Part shown: one piece after another, positions 1-9,918 of the stretch
Layout: the number at the start of each line of letters is the position of its first letter
Numbering within the stretch: the stretch's first letter is position 1
Assembly (NCBI GenBank): GCA_014323675.1
Contig: JACONN010000002.1
Span: forward strand, 1,842,001-1,906,000
Reading direction: 5' to 3'
Origin: Hormoscilla sp. GM7CHS1pb
Lineage (GTDB): Bacteria > Cyanobacteriota > Cyanobacteriia > Cyanobacteriales > Desertifilaceae
Length of the DNA stretch: 64,000 nucleotides
Notes under the pieces: model-generated
Databases searched by the model: none
The model's input: only the letters and a program-made list of their open reading frames with translations
What the model was told of the DNA's origin: nothing
Position numbers and translations under genes: made by a program

Positions 1-588
1 ACCGTAGACTCCGCAGGAAACAAATGACTGCATAGCGCTATAAGGGCTGGGATAGGTGAAAAGACTAAAGTTCATGCGATCGGAGATGGAGCCAGTTGGA
101 TTGTTAATCAGGTAATGGGCTTGTTTGGAGAACGTGCTAGCTATCTAATATATTTTTATCATCTATGTGAATATTTAGCAGCAGCAGCTCCTGGAGCTAA
201 TGAAAAGCAACAAAAAAAATGGCTGGAAAAACAAAAAAAAGCTCTCAAAAACAATCAGGTTCTCAAAGTATTAAATAATTTATCAACTCGCCTGGAACCA
301 GAACATATAGCTGATAAATTTGCTCCCGTCAGAGTCGGTGTACGATACATTAAAAACCGGCTTGAATACATGAACTACAAAGATGCGATTGATGCTAATT
401 TACCAATTGGATCTGGAAAGATTGAGAGCGCACATCGTTATGTAATTCAAAAACGTTTGAAATTAACAGGTTCTTGGTGGACCGTTGAAAACGCTAATGA
501 TATGTTAGCTTTAAGGATATTAAGAGTTAATGATGATTGGCAATCCTATTGGCTAAATTTAAACCCAGAAAATTCGTCCCTTACCTAA
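1..588 (+). pseudogene. ISKra4-family transposase, C-terminal part
   Basis: Codes for the second half of a DDE transposase. An in-frame TGA at 25-27 separates the visible start (VDSAGNK) from the remainder; the frame then continues through the second catalytic Asp (IGDGASWI) to the catalytic Glu context GSGKIESAHR and the typical tail. The first catalytic Asp is outside the window. The second copy (53455-54873) has the same TGA, so the stop predates the spread of both copies. It is either a shared nonsense mutation or a recoded stop. Confidence 0.85.
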
Positions 589-796
589 GCAGTCTAACAA
601 TTATTGAGGCTCTTACCTTCTCAACATCAGTTTTCTGCCATGATCGCGTTCTGAACATATATCAATCTCGGGCGTCAATATTGCGCCTTCGTTCACCGGC
701 GATATTGAGGCAGTGCTGGCACTGCCGGCACTGCCCGACCAACTACTTTTGACCACATCACCGGTTCATGATTAAGTGTCACTTTTAATTACACCC
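1..796 (+). mobile_element. ISKra4-type insertion sequence, copy 1 (left part outside window)
   Basis: Right half of an insertion sequence whose complete copy lies at 53319-55081; the two are almost identical over the shared part (I noticed one synonymous change, near 207). The right terminal inverted repeat ends in attacaccc at 796. It is inserted directly in the 3' part of a group II intron protein gene on the opposite strand, which starts again at 797. The left end and target duplication are outside the window. Confidence 0.85.
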
Positions 797-1135
797 CCCG
801 TAGGGTGCGACCTCTTCTACTGCCGTCCGTTTTTGATTTTTCGTGATGACAGTAATCATGTAGCAACTGCAGGTTTGTGTACCAGTCCTTTCCTCCCAAT
901 GAGGTTGGTAGGATATGGTCCACTTCCCATTTGTCGCCGTCCCTAAACGTCAACCCGCATCGCTCGCATTTGCCCTGCTGCCTTTTCAGCAACTTTATAA
1001 CTCTCGTACTCACATCCGGGCTTTTTCGTAACCTCTTACTCCAGTAGACAAGGTTTCCATCCATAGGGCTAGCTTTTCCCTTCACTTTAACGTGTCTGAT
1101 TATCTCAGTTTCGGAGTGCCGGCCTAGCTTTACCT
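797..1135 (-). pseudogene. group II intron-encoded protein, C-terminal (maturase/HNH) fragment
   Basis: The reverse strand encodes HSETEIIRHVKVKGKASP, then a Cys/His HNH endonuclease motif (CERCGLTF, WEVDHILP, LHDYCHHEKS). It closely matches the C-termini of the intron proteins at 14019 and 61507. The 3' end, with intron domains V-VI, is cut off by the insertion sequence at 796; the reverse transcriptase part is missing upstream. This is a remnant of a third full-size member of that intron family. Confidence 0.8.
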
Positions 1136-1146
1136 CTGTACTATCC

Positions 1147-2213
1147 TTGAGTTTGCCCTTGAAGATTAAGAACAAAATAATTGCCAAGATTTCTCGCCGG
1201 GAAGTAGGAGCGAAATTCATGCAACCCGCACCAGAGAAAATGGTCAAGGAACTGGTTTCTCAAGGTCTCGTGACTGAGTTGCAAGCTGCTTTAGCCGCAA
1301 AAATCCCGATGGCTGACGATATCACGGTAGAAGCAGATTCTGGCGGTCATACGGATAATCGTCCCCTGCCCTGTCTGCTGCCTTCAATTATCGCACTGCG
1401 GGATGAAATGAGCGCAAAAATATAATTATGAAATCCCCGCGAGAGTGGGTGCAGCGGGAGGGATTAGCACCCCACAATCAGCTTTAGGGGCATTCATCAT
1501 GGGAGCCCACTATGTAGTGACTGGCTCAGTTAATCAAGCCTGTCTGGAGGCTGGGGCTTCTGTCCATACTAAAAACTTACTGGCCCAAGCGAGTATGACG
1601 GATGTGAGCATGGCACCGGCAGCAGATATGTTTGAAATGGGGGTAAAATTACAGGTACTCAAACGCGGGACGATGTTTGCCGTGCGGGCGCAAAAACTCT
1701 ATGACTTATACGTCAGCTATAATGCGATCGAGGAAATTCCCCAGGGGGAACGAGATAAGATTGAAAAACAAATATTCCGGAAGAGTCTAGAGGAAGTTTG
1801 GCAAGATACGGTGAATTATTTTCAGCGACGAGATCCCAATCAAATCATCAGGGCGACTGATAATCCGATCGCGCAGCGTGGCGCCAGCCATAGCGCAAAA
1901 TGGCACTAATTTTTCGCTCCTATTTAGGGCTATCTTCCCGCTGGTCTAATTCGGGAGAGAAAGGCCGCGAGGCAGATTATCAAATCTGGTGCGGTCCGGC
2001 GATGGGTAGTTTTAACGACTGGGTAAGGGGTTCTTACTTGGAAGATCCGCAGAACCGTCGAGTTGTTGATGTAGCCGATCGCGCAGCGTGGCGCCAGCCA
2101 TGCATATTATGACAGGTGCGGCATTTTTCTATCGGCTGCAAAATTTGAAGTTGCTAGGAATGTCGATACCTGCACAATATTGGAACTACCAACCTCAGCC
2201 CATACCGGCATAA
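1147..2213 (+). pseudogene. PfaD-family enoyl reductase / 2-nitropropane dioxygenase-like, degraded
   Basis: PfaD proteins are flavin-dependent TIM barrels that act with polyunsaturated-fatty-acid or glycolipid type polyketide synthases. The fragment shows the flavin-site signature VEADSGGHTDNRP, then GAAGGISTPQSALGAF and the family C-terminus (YLGLSSRWSNSGEKG, ending QYWNYQPQPIPA). The N-terminal half is missing at the junction with the intron fragment. There is a +1 frameshift in an A-run near 1420. Two family S repeats at 1866-1891 and 2076-2101 break the frame twice more. No PUFA synthase genes are nearby. Confidence 0.8.
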
Positions 2214-2223
2214 CAGGAGCCGC

Positions 2224-2349
2224 AGGACGGGCGTCCGGGTTCAGCGTAGGACGGGCGTCTCGCCTGTCCGGGGTGGAGCGTAGGACGGGCGTCTCGCCTG
2301 TCCGGAGGGGGAGCGTAGGACGGGCGTCTCGCCTGTCCGGAGGTGGAGG
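2224..2349 (+). repeat. tandem hairpin repeat, about 37 bp x 3
   Basis: Three near-identical direct copies, each built on the dyad ggacgggcgtctcgcctgtcc, separated by short G-rich linkers (ggggtgga, gaggggga, gaggtgga). The last linker merges with the ribosome binding site of the gene at 2350. Spacing is too regular and the linkers too short for a CRISPR array. Confidence 0.8.
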
Positions 2350-2688
2350 ATGACAGAAGAAAATAACGACGAACTGAAAAATTTAATCGAATCTAACGCT
2401 CGTGCTATTGCTGCTTTGAAAGATTCTCTGGCAGAATTTAAAGAGATCGATCGCCAAGCGAAGCAGGAAATGGCCGATCTAAGGGAAACCTTAGCTAGTC
2501 TAGCAGAGACTCAAGGCAATGCTTTGGCTAATGTCAACAATGCTTTGGCTAATTTAGCCAAGGCTCAAGCCGATACTACCGCCAACACGTACAAGGTAAT
2601 CAACAAATTGGACAACCGTCAAGGAGAGATTGTGGACATTCTCAAGCTGCTTGTCGAAAAAAATACTGGAAAACAAAGCGGGGGATAG
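2350..2688 (+). CDS. small coiled-coil protein of unknown function
   Basis: 112 residues, acidic start MTEENNDELKNLIESNARA followed by continuous heptad-like sequence with repeated LANVNNALANLAKAQA-type segments, so most of the chain should be one long helix. No signal peptide or catalytic motif is seen. The start ATG has a strong purine-rich ribosome binding site (ggaggtggagg) supplied by the tandem repeat. I recognise it only as a generic cyanobacterial coiled-coil protein; structural or partner-binding roles would be guesses. Confidence 0.65.
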   Translation: MTEENNDELKNLIESNARAIAALKDSLAEFKEIDRQAKQEMADLRETLASLAETQGNALANVNNALANLAKAQADTTANTYKVINKLDNRQGEIVDILKLLVEKNTGKQSGG

Positions 2689-2816
2689 TTCGAGCGATCG
2701 GGATCTTGAGATTATTTTTAGTATTCACATCGAATGCCCAGAAACCTGGCTTTCCCGATCGCGCAGCGTGGCGCCAGCCATAAACCAGGATTCTTAATCT
2801 TAATGGTGGTAGCTAA
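2689..2816. repeat. intergenic spacer with family S repeat
   Basis: A family S element (cgatcgcgcagcgtggcg...gccagccat) occupies 2756-2781. It splits an otherwise palindromic aaacctggctttcc / aaaccaggattctt pair that looks like the common cyanobacterial aaacc-ggttt terminator-like repeat. Confidence 0.6.
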
Positions 2817-3395
2817 TTAACTAAACAACTGAGTCACTGACACGATTATATCAGGAAATGCCAAAGAAGCAATCTCTCCCCGATCGTACTCCTGCTGGAA
2901 GGCATAATCATCGCCAATAGGTTCCCGAAAGACTGTCAATAAATTGGAGTTGACGTCCATCACCCAATATTCATTAATTCCCGATCGCGCATAAAGATGT
3001 TTTTTCTCGTTCAAGTCTTTATGTAAGGTGGTATCGGCAATTTCAATTAACCATAAAATATCATCGGGGGCGGGATGGCGATCGTCATATCGAGATTCTG
3101 GCAGCCTGATGAGCGCGATGTCCGGTTCTGGTTCCGAATTTGACAGGGTAATGGGATGCGCTTCTGAAACTAGAGCCAAATCATTGAAAATCCGGCGCAG
3201 ATAGTTAGCCCCTTTTCTAATGCGCGAACTGTGTAATGGACCTTCTGGACTAATTTCAATAATATCTCCACCGATAAGTTCGAGATTGCGATCGCCTATT
3301 ATTCCTGCTGCAATCATGCGATGATAGTCGGACACCGACCATTTAGCTAAATTCATCATAGCTGGGTTACGAGTATCGACGATAGCTGAGCGCAA
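2817..3395 (-). CDS. Uma2 family endonuclease (DUF820)
   Basis: 192 residues with the PD-(D/E)xK layout of Uma2 proteins. Substrate-side acids lie in SEPEPDIALI and the catalytic core is LWLIEIADTTLHKDLNEK, followed by YARSGINEYWVMD. These putative restriction-like nucleases are hugely amplified in cyanobacteria and their biological targets are unknown. Length is normal (about 190). It is monocistronic and convergent with the coiled-coil gene. A second, broken family member is at 56540. Confidence 0.85.
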   Translation of the reverse strand: MRSAIVDTRNPAMMNLAKWSVSDYHRMIAAGIIGDRNLELIGGDIIEISPEGPLHSSRIRKGANYLRRIFNDLALVSEAHPITLSNSEPEPDIALIRLPESRYDDRHPAPDDILWLIEIADTTLHKDLNEKKHLYARSGINEYWVMDVNSNLLTVFREPIGDDYAFQQEYDRGEIASLAFPDIIVSVTQLFS

Positions 3396-3495
3396 AGCTA
3401 GCCGATATCATTATAATACTATTACGCAAAAAATGAGATACGTCTGGTTGGGTTTCGTGCCTCAACCCAACCTACGAACTACTACAAACGTTTTT

Positions 3496-4758
3496 TTATT
3501 TCAGCGGAAAATGTTCTGCTAGATAAGCCTCCGCTGACGCCCGATCGCCCAATATTATGCCATCCAGCTTCGCCACCAATAAAGCATCCAGCATTTGCTT
3601 AAACTGAGGGCCCCTTTGATAGCCCAACTGCTTGAGGTCATTTCCATTCAAGGGAGATTTAACTTGTGCAAATTCCGTTAAATAACGCCAAATTTTATGT
3701 CTTACGCTTCTCGGACTCCCCACTGCAATTAAAATTAAAGTAGCCACATCTAAGGGTTGCAACAATTGCAGTATCTGACTAGGACGCTGACATTCTGGCA
3801 ATTTTTCTAGCACAACTGCTGCCACCTTGTCCAGATGACTGAGTCGTTCAATAGTCCGATCGGGTAACTGGAGATTTGTCGCAACCTTCCCCCGTTCCTC
3901 TGGTAATATCTGAGTAATCAAAACTTCTAGCAGCATTTCCCAACTTGGTAATTGGGGATTTAATTTGCTGAACCTGCGCAAACAGCGATCGACCAAGCGC
4001 ATCTGTTTCCAGAGTCGATCGTTCAATTCCAGAGTAGCATGAATGCAGCGTAACGCTCCTAAATCACCCAACATCCGTAAAGCCGGTTTCCAGTAAGGCC
4101 CTTGCAAGATGTATTTTAACTCATTTTTGAGCCTGGTTTCTAATGCTGGGGCTCGGCTATTTTTAGCGCGATCGTAAACGCCACTTTCTATGGCATAATG
4201 GATATATGCTTCAGTCTGGGATTCAATTTCAAACCCCAAGCGGACAGCAAACCGGACAGCGCGATAAATGCGAGTGGGGTCTTCAATAAAGCTATTCGCG
4301 TGTAAAACTCTAATTAACTTAGCATCTAAATCTAGCAAACCGCCAAAGAAATCTAACAATTCGCCCGCACGGGGTGCCGTGAGCCGCAAAGCCAAAGCAT
4401 TGATGGTAAAATCACGACGATAGAGGTCCTGACTAATCGAACTTGCCTCTACTTCTGGGTTAGCCGCAGGATAGGGATAAAATTCAGTTCTGGCCGTAGC
4501 AATATCTACCCATAGATTATCTAATTCTGGGTCTTTGTGCCACAGCAAGGCAGCAGTTTGAAAACGTCCATGCACTTGCAAACGGGCCCCTGGGTAGAGT
4601 TGTTGTAGTTCTTTTGCTAGTTCTACTCCCGCACCAGGATCGGCAGAACGGTGAAAGCCATCCACAACTAAATCAATATCCTGTAGCATGACTAAATTGG
4701 GGGTGTGGTCAAAACCAGTTGATCTTTCATGGACCCTCTCAGTCGCCGGATCCCCCAA
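3496..4758 (-). pseudogene. tRNA nucleotidyltransferase / poly(A) polymerase family, C-terminal part of a split gene
   Basis: Encodes the DxD active-site motif ([14 protein letters not shown]), the [11 protein letters not shown] motif, the [15 protein letters not shown] segment and the helical RNA-binding region ending in [10 protein letters not shown]. The family adds C and/or A to tRNA 3' ends; cyanobacteria often use separate CC- and A-adding enzymes. The upstream part of the same protein is the ORF at 4739-6319. A 118-bp MITE lies between LLLADTTNL and VMLQDIDL, exactly between the two catalytic motifs. The ORF has its own ATG inside the MITE (MGDPATERV...), so separate translation cannot be excluded. 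Confidence 0.8.
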
Positions 4759-4818
4759 ACCCCCTTAAAAAGGGGGGTTTGGGGGGGATCCCGGGATTAA
4801 CTACTTTTGACCGCACCC
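4701..4818 (+). mobile_element. 118-bp MITE with 9-bp target duplication
   Basis: Flanked by direct repeats ctaaattgg (4692-4700 and 4819-4827). Termini are inverted: gggtgtggtcaaaacc at the left, and the complement of the right end reads gggtgcggtcaaaagt. The centre is a perfect-looking palindrome (ggatcccccaaaccccc ... gggggggatcc, about 4750-4793). About 50 bp of its left end recur at 44891. No coding capacity. Confidence 0.9.
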
Positions 4819-6319
4819 CTAAATTGGTAGTGTCTGCTAAGAGTAAATCTCTGACTCCACCACCGACTAGATACAGATGCCAACCGCGACTAGCAGCAGC
4901 ATTGGCCGCCATCTTTAGGATATGCCAGAGTTGTGGAGTGAGGCGCGATCGCAACTCTGGCAGCAAGCATGTTTGCAAGGGCAAAGTTTCTGTTTGTTGG
5001 GCCTGGATCTGTTCGGCATGCAGTTGGCGCAACACATCGGTGCGGGTGACAATGCCCACCAACTGACCAGCTTGCAAAACAGGCAAGCGCCCGATATCAT
5101 AGGTCACCATCAGAGACTCGATCGCCCTAAGTCCGGTATCAGGAGTAATTGTTTTCAGATTATTGCTCATATAACCCTTGACTGGGGCATGAGAAAAACC
5201 GTGGTGCAGGGCAAGATCGATATCTCGCCGGGAGATAATTCCCACTAACTGACCGGAAGAGTCCACCACGAATAAACCGGAATGACCGTATCTGAGCAGA
5301 ATTCTACTGGCTTCGCGAATCGTAGTTTGAGGTAAAATTGTGCGGACTGGGGAGGACATTAACTCCCGGGCCGTCAGTGGTTGGGGAATTTGGGCTTTCA
5401 ATTGGTCTACCAATTGCGCGAAAATTGTCTGAGAATCTTCTCCACGCCAGGTTACAGAGGCCGCTTGGCCATGACCACCCCCTCCCAGAGGCCCGAAAAT
5501 CTCATTGAGATCCGTGCCGGATATGCCCGATCGCCCGACGCAGGTCAAGCGTTCTTCTCCCGAAGACCTAGCAGGATAGCGACATCCCAGCAGCAAAGCA
5601 TCAGCATCGGTTAACTCCAGCAGTCGCGTTGCCAGACTAGACAACCCCGGCACAAAACCATCAGTTAACAGCAACACCCAAGCTACCTGGTGACCGCTTA
5701 CCGTTTCCACTTGCAAGTTTTCCAGCGCTACCGTTAACAACTCTTGCAACTGGCCAGATAAACTAGGAGAAACATAATCCGCGATCGCAGATAAACTGGC
5801 CCCCTGCTGCATCAACCAGGCCAAGGCCAAAGCGTCCCGAGCTGTACTAGAGTCAAAAGTGAGAGAACCCGTATCCACATGGATCCCCAAGGCCATTACC
5901 GTGGCCTCAGCTGGGGTGAGACTAATCTGTGCTCGCTGCAACTGTTCTACTATCAGAGTAGTGGTTGCCCCTACTGACTCAATCTGAATATAAGTAGCCT
6001 GAATATCTCCCCGGATCGACCGGTGATGGTCGTAGACTTCTACTGCCGACAGTTGCGGTAAGTCCAACCACTCCGCCCCCTTGCCCAGGCGATCGCGCTG
6101 CTGGGTATCCACCACCGATAGAGAACGAATCAATTTGGGATTAACTGCCCGACGTTCGATCAGGGCATACTCATCCCGATGCAGTGCCAAAAAATCTCGC
6201 ACAGTCGGATGAGAACCGCCAGTAAGCACCAACTTTGACCCTGGTTTCAGTCTTGTTAGGCCCACTGCTGCCCCTAAACAGTCAAAATCAGCCGTGGTAT
6301 GGCACAAAATTAAATCCAT
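4739..6319 (-). pseudogene. DHH-CBS-nucleotidyltransferase fusion, N-terminal part of a split gene
   Basis: 526 residues. Starts with a DHH phosphoesterase domain (MDLILCHTTADFDCLG, VYDHHRS), a DHHA1 Gly-rich motif (GPLGGGGHGQAAS) and two CBS domains (about 310-430). It ends with the nucleotidyltransferase motif LYLVGGGVRDLLLADTTNL, after which MITE-encoded residues and a stop follow. In intact relatives this continues without a break into the tRNA nucleotidyltransferase domain at 3496-4758. Insert plus duplication is 127 bp, which also shifts the frame. The DHH-CBS half may still fold; the nucleotidyltransferase active site is divided. Confidence 0.82.
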
Positions 6320-6563
6320 ATGCCGCTCCGAATTCCTGTTCTACACCCACCGGTTAATGCCAAACCCCGTACCAGACTGAGTGACCGCGTTCCAACTGAC
6401 CGCTGACAACTAACAACTGACGGCAAAACCAGATGTGGCCAGGGACAAGTTCTACGATCGCGCTTCGACTTCGCTCACCGTGAGGGGTATCATTGTTTGG
6501 TAGCGATCGATTAATAGCTGTACTGGTATAGTCCAGTCAGACGCTGTTGTTAGGAGACCAAAC
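6320..6563. promoter_or_regulatory. upstream region of psbZ
   Basis: 244 bp between divergent genes. Holds simple repeats (tgaccgctgacaactaacaactga type) and a good ribosome binding site taggag 7 nt before the psbZ ATG. A promoter must lie here, but I cannot place -35/-10 boxes with confidence. Confidence 0.4.
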
Positions 6564-6752
6564 ATGACAATCATATTTCAACTTACACTAGCTGCTCTGG
6601 TAATAATGTCCTTCGTCATGGTGGTGGGTGTACCCGTCGCCTATGCTTCCCCGGAAGACTCCGAGCAATCCAAAAACCTGATCTTACTCGGCTCTGGGAT
6701 CTGGGTAATCCTAGTAATTATTGTCGGTGCCTTGAATTTTTTGGTGGTTTGA
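6564..6752 (+). CDS. psbZ: photosystem II protein Z
   Basis: 62 residues, the exact usual length. Two membrane helices ([20 protein letters not shown] and [20 protein letters not shown]) are joined by the short loop [10 protein letters not shown]. PsbZ (Ycf9) is a small thylakoid subunit at the edge of the photosystem II core that stabilises the dimer and peripheral PsbK/Psb30. It lies just upstream of ribH. Confidence 0.96.
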   Translation: MTIIFQLTLAALVIMSFVMVVGVPVAYASPEDSEQSKNLILLGSGIWVILVIIVGALNFLVV

Positions 6753-6914
6753 GCAATTTAGCGCGTAGCCGCGTGCGAACCGCTCCGGAAAAATCGGTGG
6801 TGACCAGTACACAGTGACTAGCGGTGACCAGTGACCAGCGATCCATCAGGGGCGCCCGGACTACACACGCTCATACGTCGCTACGCTACGGACAACTGAC
6901 CGCGAACAAATAAC

Positions 6915-7514
6915 ATGACAGTTTTCGAGGGAACCTTCTCACGGACTTCATCATTACGGTTTGCCATTGTGATCGGTCGCTTCAACGACCTGGTCACAAG
7001 CAAGCTGTTAGCTGGATGTCAAGATTGCTTGAAACGCCACGGGGTCGATATCAATCCTCATGGCACTCAAGTAGATTATGCTTGGGTGCCTGGCAGTTGG
7101 GAAATCCCCATCGTGGCCCGTCAACTGGTGCTGAGCGATCGCTATGATGCCGTAATTTGCTTGGGTGCAGTGATCCGGGGTCAAACTCCCCATTTTGACT
7201 ATGTCGCGGCTGAGGTATCCAAGGGAATTGCGGCCACGGCCTTACAGACGGGAGTGCCAGTGATATTTGGCGTGTTGACCACCGATACCATGCAGCAAGC
7301 CTTGGAACGGGCGGGCATCAAAAGCAATCTCGGCTGGGATTATGCCATGAGTGCTCTGGAAATGGCAAGTTTGATGCGCCTGCTCAAAGATCCCGTTCCG
7401 GAAAAATCGGCAGATGCTCACATCTATCATGGCAATGTCACAACTGGAACTCTGCCAGCCTCATCACCAGGATCGTTAACTGAGGTAGCGGTTGACAAGG
7501 AAAAACAGACCTAG
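6915..7514 (+). CDS. ribH: 6,7-dimethyl-8-ribityllumazine synthase
   Basis: 199 residues; condenses 3,4-dihydroxybutanone 4-phosphate with the ribitylaminouracil in riboflavin synthesis. Visible motifs: [27 protein letters not shown], the loop [15 protein letters not shown] with the catalytic His region, and [17 protein letters not shown]. The tail after KDPVPEK is about 30 residues longer than in many bacteria and low in complexity. The 160-bp gap from psbZ suggests co-directional but possibly separate transcription. Confidence 0.96.
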   Translation: MTVFEGTFSRTSSLRFAIVIGRFNDLVTSKLLAGCQDCLKRHGVDINPHGTQVDYAWVPGSWEIPIVARQLVLSDRYDAVICLGAVIRGQTPHFDYVAAEVSKGIAATALQTGVPVIFGVLTTDTMQQALERAGIKSNLGWDYAMSALEMASLMRLLKDPVPEKSADAHIYHGNVTTGTLPASSPGSLTEVAVDKEKQT

Positions 7515-7756
7515 GACAAGATTATTTGGCAAAAATTCTACCCGCTGAGTTATAAAGCTTGCACTCAGCGGGTAAATTACGGTATGATAATATGTCTGGA
7601 CTAATGGCTGGGGCGGCTGCTCTCCTCTCCGCTTCGACCTACGTCGAAGCTCCGGGATGCGCACGGTCCGCGGACGGCCCGAAAAATCGGAGAAGCGTCC
7701 AGAAAGTAAAAGACACCAAAAAAATAAGGAGTAGAATCATCCAGGAAACAATAAGC

Positions 7757-9028
7757 ATGGTCAATCAGCAAATAACGGCTACAGACATAGGCTTCACTCA
7801 TGCAGATTTCGCAGCCCTACTCGACAAGTACGACTATCACTTTAGTCCCGGCGACATAGTCGCGGGAACGGTATTTAGTCTGGAGCCGAGGGGCGCTCTG
7901 ATTGACATCGGTGCTAAAACAGCTGCATACATACCAATTCAGGAAATGTCAATCAACAGGATAGAAGCCGCAGAGGAAGTGTTGCAGTCAAATGAGACAC
8001 GAGAGTTTTTTATCCTGACCGATGAGAATGAAGATGGACAACTGACCCTTTCCATTCGCCGGATAGAGTATATGCGGGCTTGGGAACGGGTGCGACAGTT
8101 GCAGACCGAAGATGCAACGGTGCGAGCGCAAGTATTTGCCACCAACCGGGGCGGAGCATTGGTCAGAATAGAAGGGTTGCGCGGCTTTATTCCCGGTTCT
8201 CACATCAGTACCCGCAAAAATAAAGACGATCTGATGGGAGAAGAACTACCTCTGAAGTTTTTGGAGGTAGATGAAGAAAGGAACCGGCTAGTGCTGAGTC
8301 ACAGACGAGCGCTAGTGGAACGGAAGATGAACCGCTTGGAAGTCACCGAAGTGGTCATCGGTACGGTGCGGGGACTCAAACCTTATGGTGCATTTATCGA
8401 TATTGGCGGTGTCAGCGGCCTACTGCACATCTCGGAAATTTCCCACGACCACATCGATACCCCTCACAGCGTCTTCAATGTCAATGATGAAATCAAGGTG
8501 ATGATCATTGACTTGGATGCGGAACGGGGCAGGATATCACTTTCTACCAAACAGTTGGAGCCAGAACCGGGGGATATGGTGAAAAATCCTCAAGTGGTTT
8601 ACGATAAGGCAGAAGAAATGGCAGAAAAGTATCGCCAAAAACTGCGCTCTCAACAGGACGGTGAACAACCAGCAGATGAGACAGCAGCGGAAACGCCAGC
8701 AGAGACATCAGATGAGACAGCAGCGGAAACGCCAGCAGAGACATCAGATGAGATAGCAGCAGAGACATCAGATGAGACAGCAGCGGAAACGCCAGCAGAG
8801 ACATCAGATGAGATAGCAGCGGAAACGCCAGCGGAAACGCCAGCTGAGACAGCAGCGGAAACGCCAGCTGAGACAGCAGATGAGACAGCAGATGAGACAT
8901 CAGATGAGACATCAGATGAGACATCAGATGAGACATCAGATGAGATTTCAGAGGAAATCCCCCCTGGGACAGAAGAATTCCCCGCTGCGACGGAGCAGAA
9001 GGAGTCAGCGCTGGTTTCGGCTGAGTAG
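7757..9028 (+). CDS. rpsA: 30S ribosomal protein S1 (three S1 domains, acidic repeat tail)
   Basis: 423 residues from the ATG at 7757 (MVNQQITATDIGFTHADF). An in-frame extension back to 7559 is repeat-like and unlikely to be translated. Three OB-fold S1 domains are seen (FSPGDIVAGTVFSLEPRGAL, VRAQVFATNRGGALVRIEG, VIGTVRGLKPYGAFIDIGG), as in cyanobacterial and chloroplast S1. From about residue 305 the tail is an unusual Glu/Thr/Ala repeat (ETPAETSDE, ETAAETPAE units). S1 recruits mRNA to the 30S subunit. The tail repeat is also a DNA repeat, so its length is probably variable. Confidence 0.93.
   Translation: MVNQQITATDIGFTHADFAALLDKYDYHFSPGDIVAGTVFSLEPRGALIDIGAKTAAYIPIQEMSINRIEAAEEVLQSNETREFFILTDENEDGQLTLSIRRIEYMRAWERVRQLQTEDATVRAQVFATNRGGALVRIEGLRGFIPGSHISTRKNKDDLMGEELPLKFLEVDEERNRLVLSHRRALVERKMNRLEVTEVVIGTVRGLKPYGAFIDIGGVSGLLHISEISHDHIDTPHSVFNVNDEIKVMIIDLDAERGRISLSTKQLEPEPGDMVKNPQVVYDKAEEMAEKYRQKLRSQQDGEQPADETAAETPAETSDETAAETPAETSDEIAAETSDETAAETPAETSDEIAAETPAETPAETAAETPAETADETADETSDETSDETSDETSDEISEEIPPGTEEFPAATEQKESALVSAE
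8677..8948 (+). repeat. in-frame minisatellite in rpsA
   Basis: Tandem 9- and 12-bp modules (gagacatcagat, gagacagcag, gaaacgccag) arranged in longer near-identical blocks, for example around 8698, 8725 and 8770, closing with four consecutive gagacatcagat units. All unit lengths are multiples of three, so copy number can change without frameshift. Long shadow ORFs on the other strand are a by-product. Confidence 0.9.
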
Positions 9029-9101
9029 GTATAGCTTGGAAGTAGGGTGGGCATTGCTTGCCACCCTACTTATTTTGAGCTATTTGAGTGGAGTAAGTTA
9101 A

Positions 9102-9842
9102 TTGGTAACAATTAAATGTGGTGCGGTAACATTCCCTCAGATCGAGGCAGTGATTTTTGATAAGGATGGCACCCTGGCAAATTCAGAAGCTTTTTTGCGC
9201 AACCTGGGCCTGAAACGCGCTCGCCTGATAGATGCCCAAATTCCGGGTGTGGGGGAACCGCTACTGATGGCGTTCGGACTGGAGGAAAATCAATTGAACC
9301 CAGGGGGGTTAATGGCTGTGGGCAGCCGTCGGGAAAATCAAATAGCTGCGGCTGCTTACGTGGCAGAAACCGGTCGTGATTGGATTGCATCTCTGGAAAT
9401 TGTCGGTTCCGCCTTTGAAGAAGCTGACAGGTATATGCAGCGGAAGGCACTGGAGACACCTATATTTGAGGGTATTGCGAAACTGCTGGAATCTCTTTGG
9501 ACAGTTGGGGTGAAGGTGGGGATTGTATCGTCAGATATCACGGAAAATGTTAAAGATTTTGTTAAGACATACGCTCTAGAGTCTTACGTAAGCTTAGAGA
9601 TGGGAGTGCTTCCAGGCTTGAGTAAACCGGACCCGAAAGTATTTCTCGAAGCCTGTAGGCAGTTGGGCGTAGAACCAGGGCAGACCTTGATGGTAGGAGA
9701 TTCTCAGGCGGATTTCAAACTGGGACGGGTAGCCGGTGCAGCAGGAGTGGTAGGGGTCAGCTGGGGATGGACCGGTACGGTAAATCTGGAAAAGGCAGAG
9801 GTGGCGATCGCCCGCGTAGACGAAATGCAAGTGATAAGGTAA
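9102..9842 (+). CDS. HAD-superfamily phosphatase
   Basis: 246 residues from a TTG start with ggag upstream. HAD motifs: I, VIFDKDGTLANSE; II, VGIVSSD; III, LSKPDP; IV, LMVGDSQADF. The helical cap domain (about 25-130) is typical of phosphoglycolate-phosphatase-like members. Substrate unknown. Lies 76 bp before metK on the same strand, so probably co-transcribed. Confidence 0.88.
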   Translation: MVTIKCGAVTFPQIEAVIFDKDGTLANSEAFLRNLGLKRARLIDAQIPGVGEPLLMAFGLEENQLNPGGLMAVGSRRENQIAAAAYVAETGRDWIASLEIVGSAFEEADRYMQRKALETPIFEGIAKLLESLWTVGVKVGIVSSDITENVKDFVKTYALESYVSLEMGVLPGLSKPDPKVFLEACRQLGVEPGQTLMVGDSQADFKLGRVAGAAGVVGVSWGWTGTVNLEKAEVAIARVDEMQVIR

Positions 9843-9918
9843 AGTGGGATCGCCTGTAGAGGGAAAACCACCCAGCGGTTGAGAAGAAAATTTAATTTAG
9901 CAAAGAAAGGAGAGATCC

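Noticed and set aside
2224..2349. Short regular repeats as a mini-CRISPR
   Set aside because: Units are nearly identical along their length, with no spacer sequences.
4719..5248. Plus-strand ORFs over the tRNA nucleotidyltransferase gene
   Set aside because: Shadows of a well-supported minus-strand protein.
8544..9054. Long antisense ORFs over rpsA (MSHLMSHLM..., SSDVSSDVS...)
   Set aside because: Produced by the repeat in the sense gene; no start signal or family.
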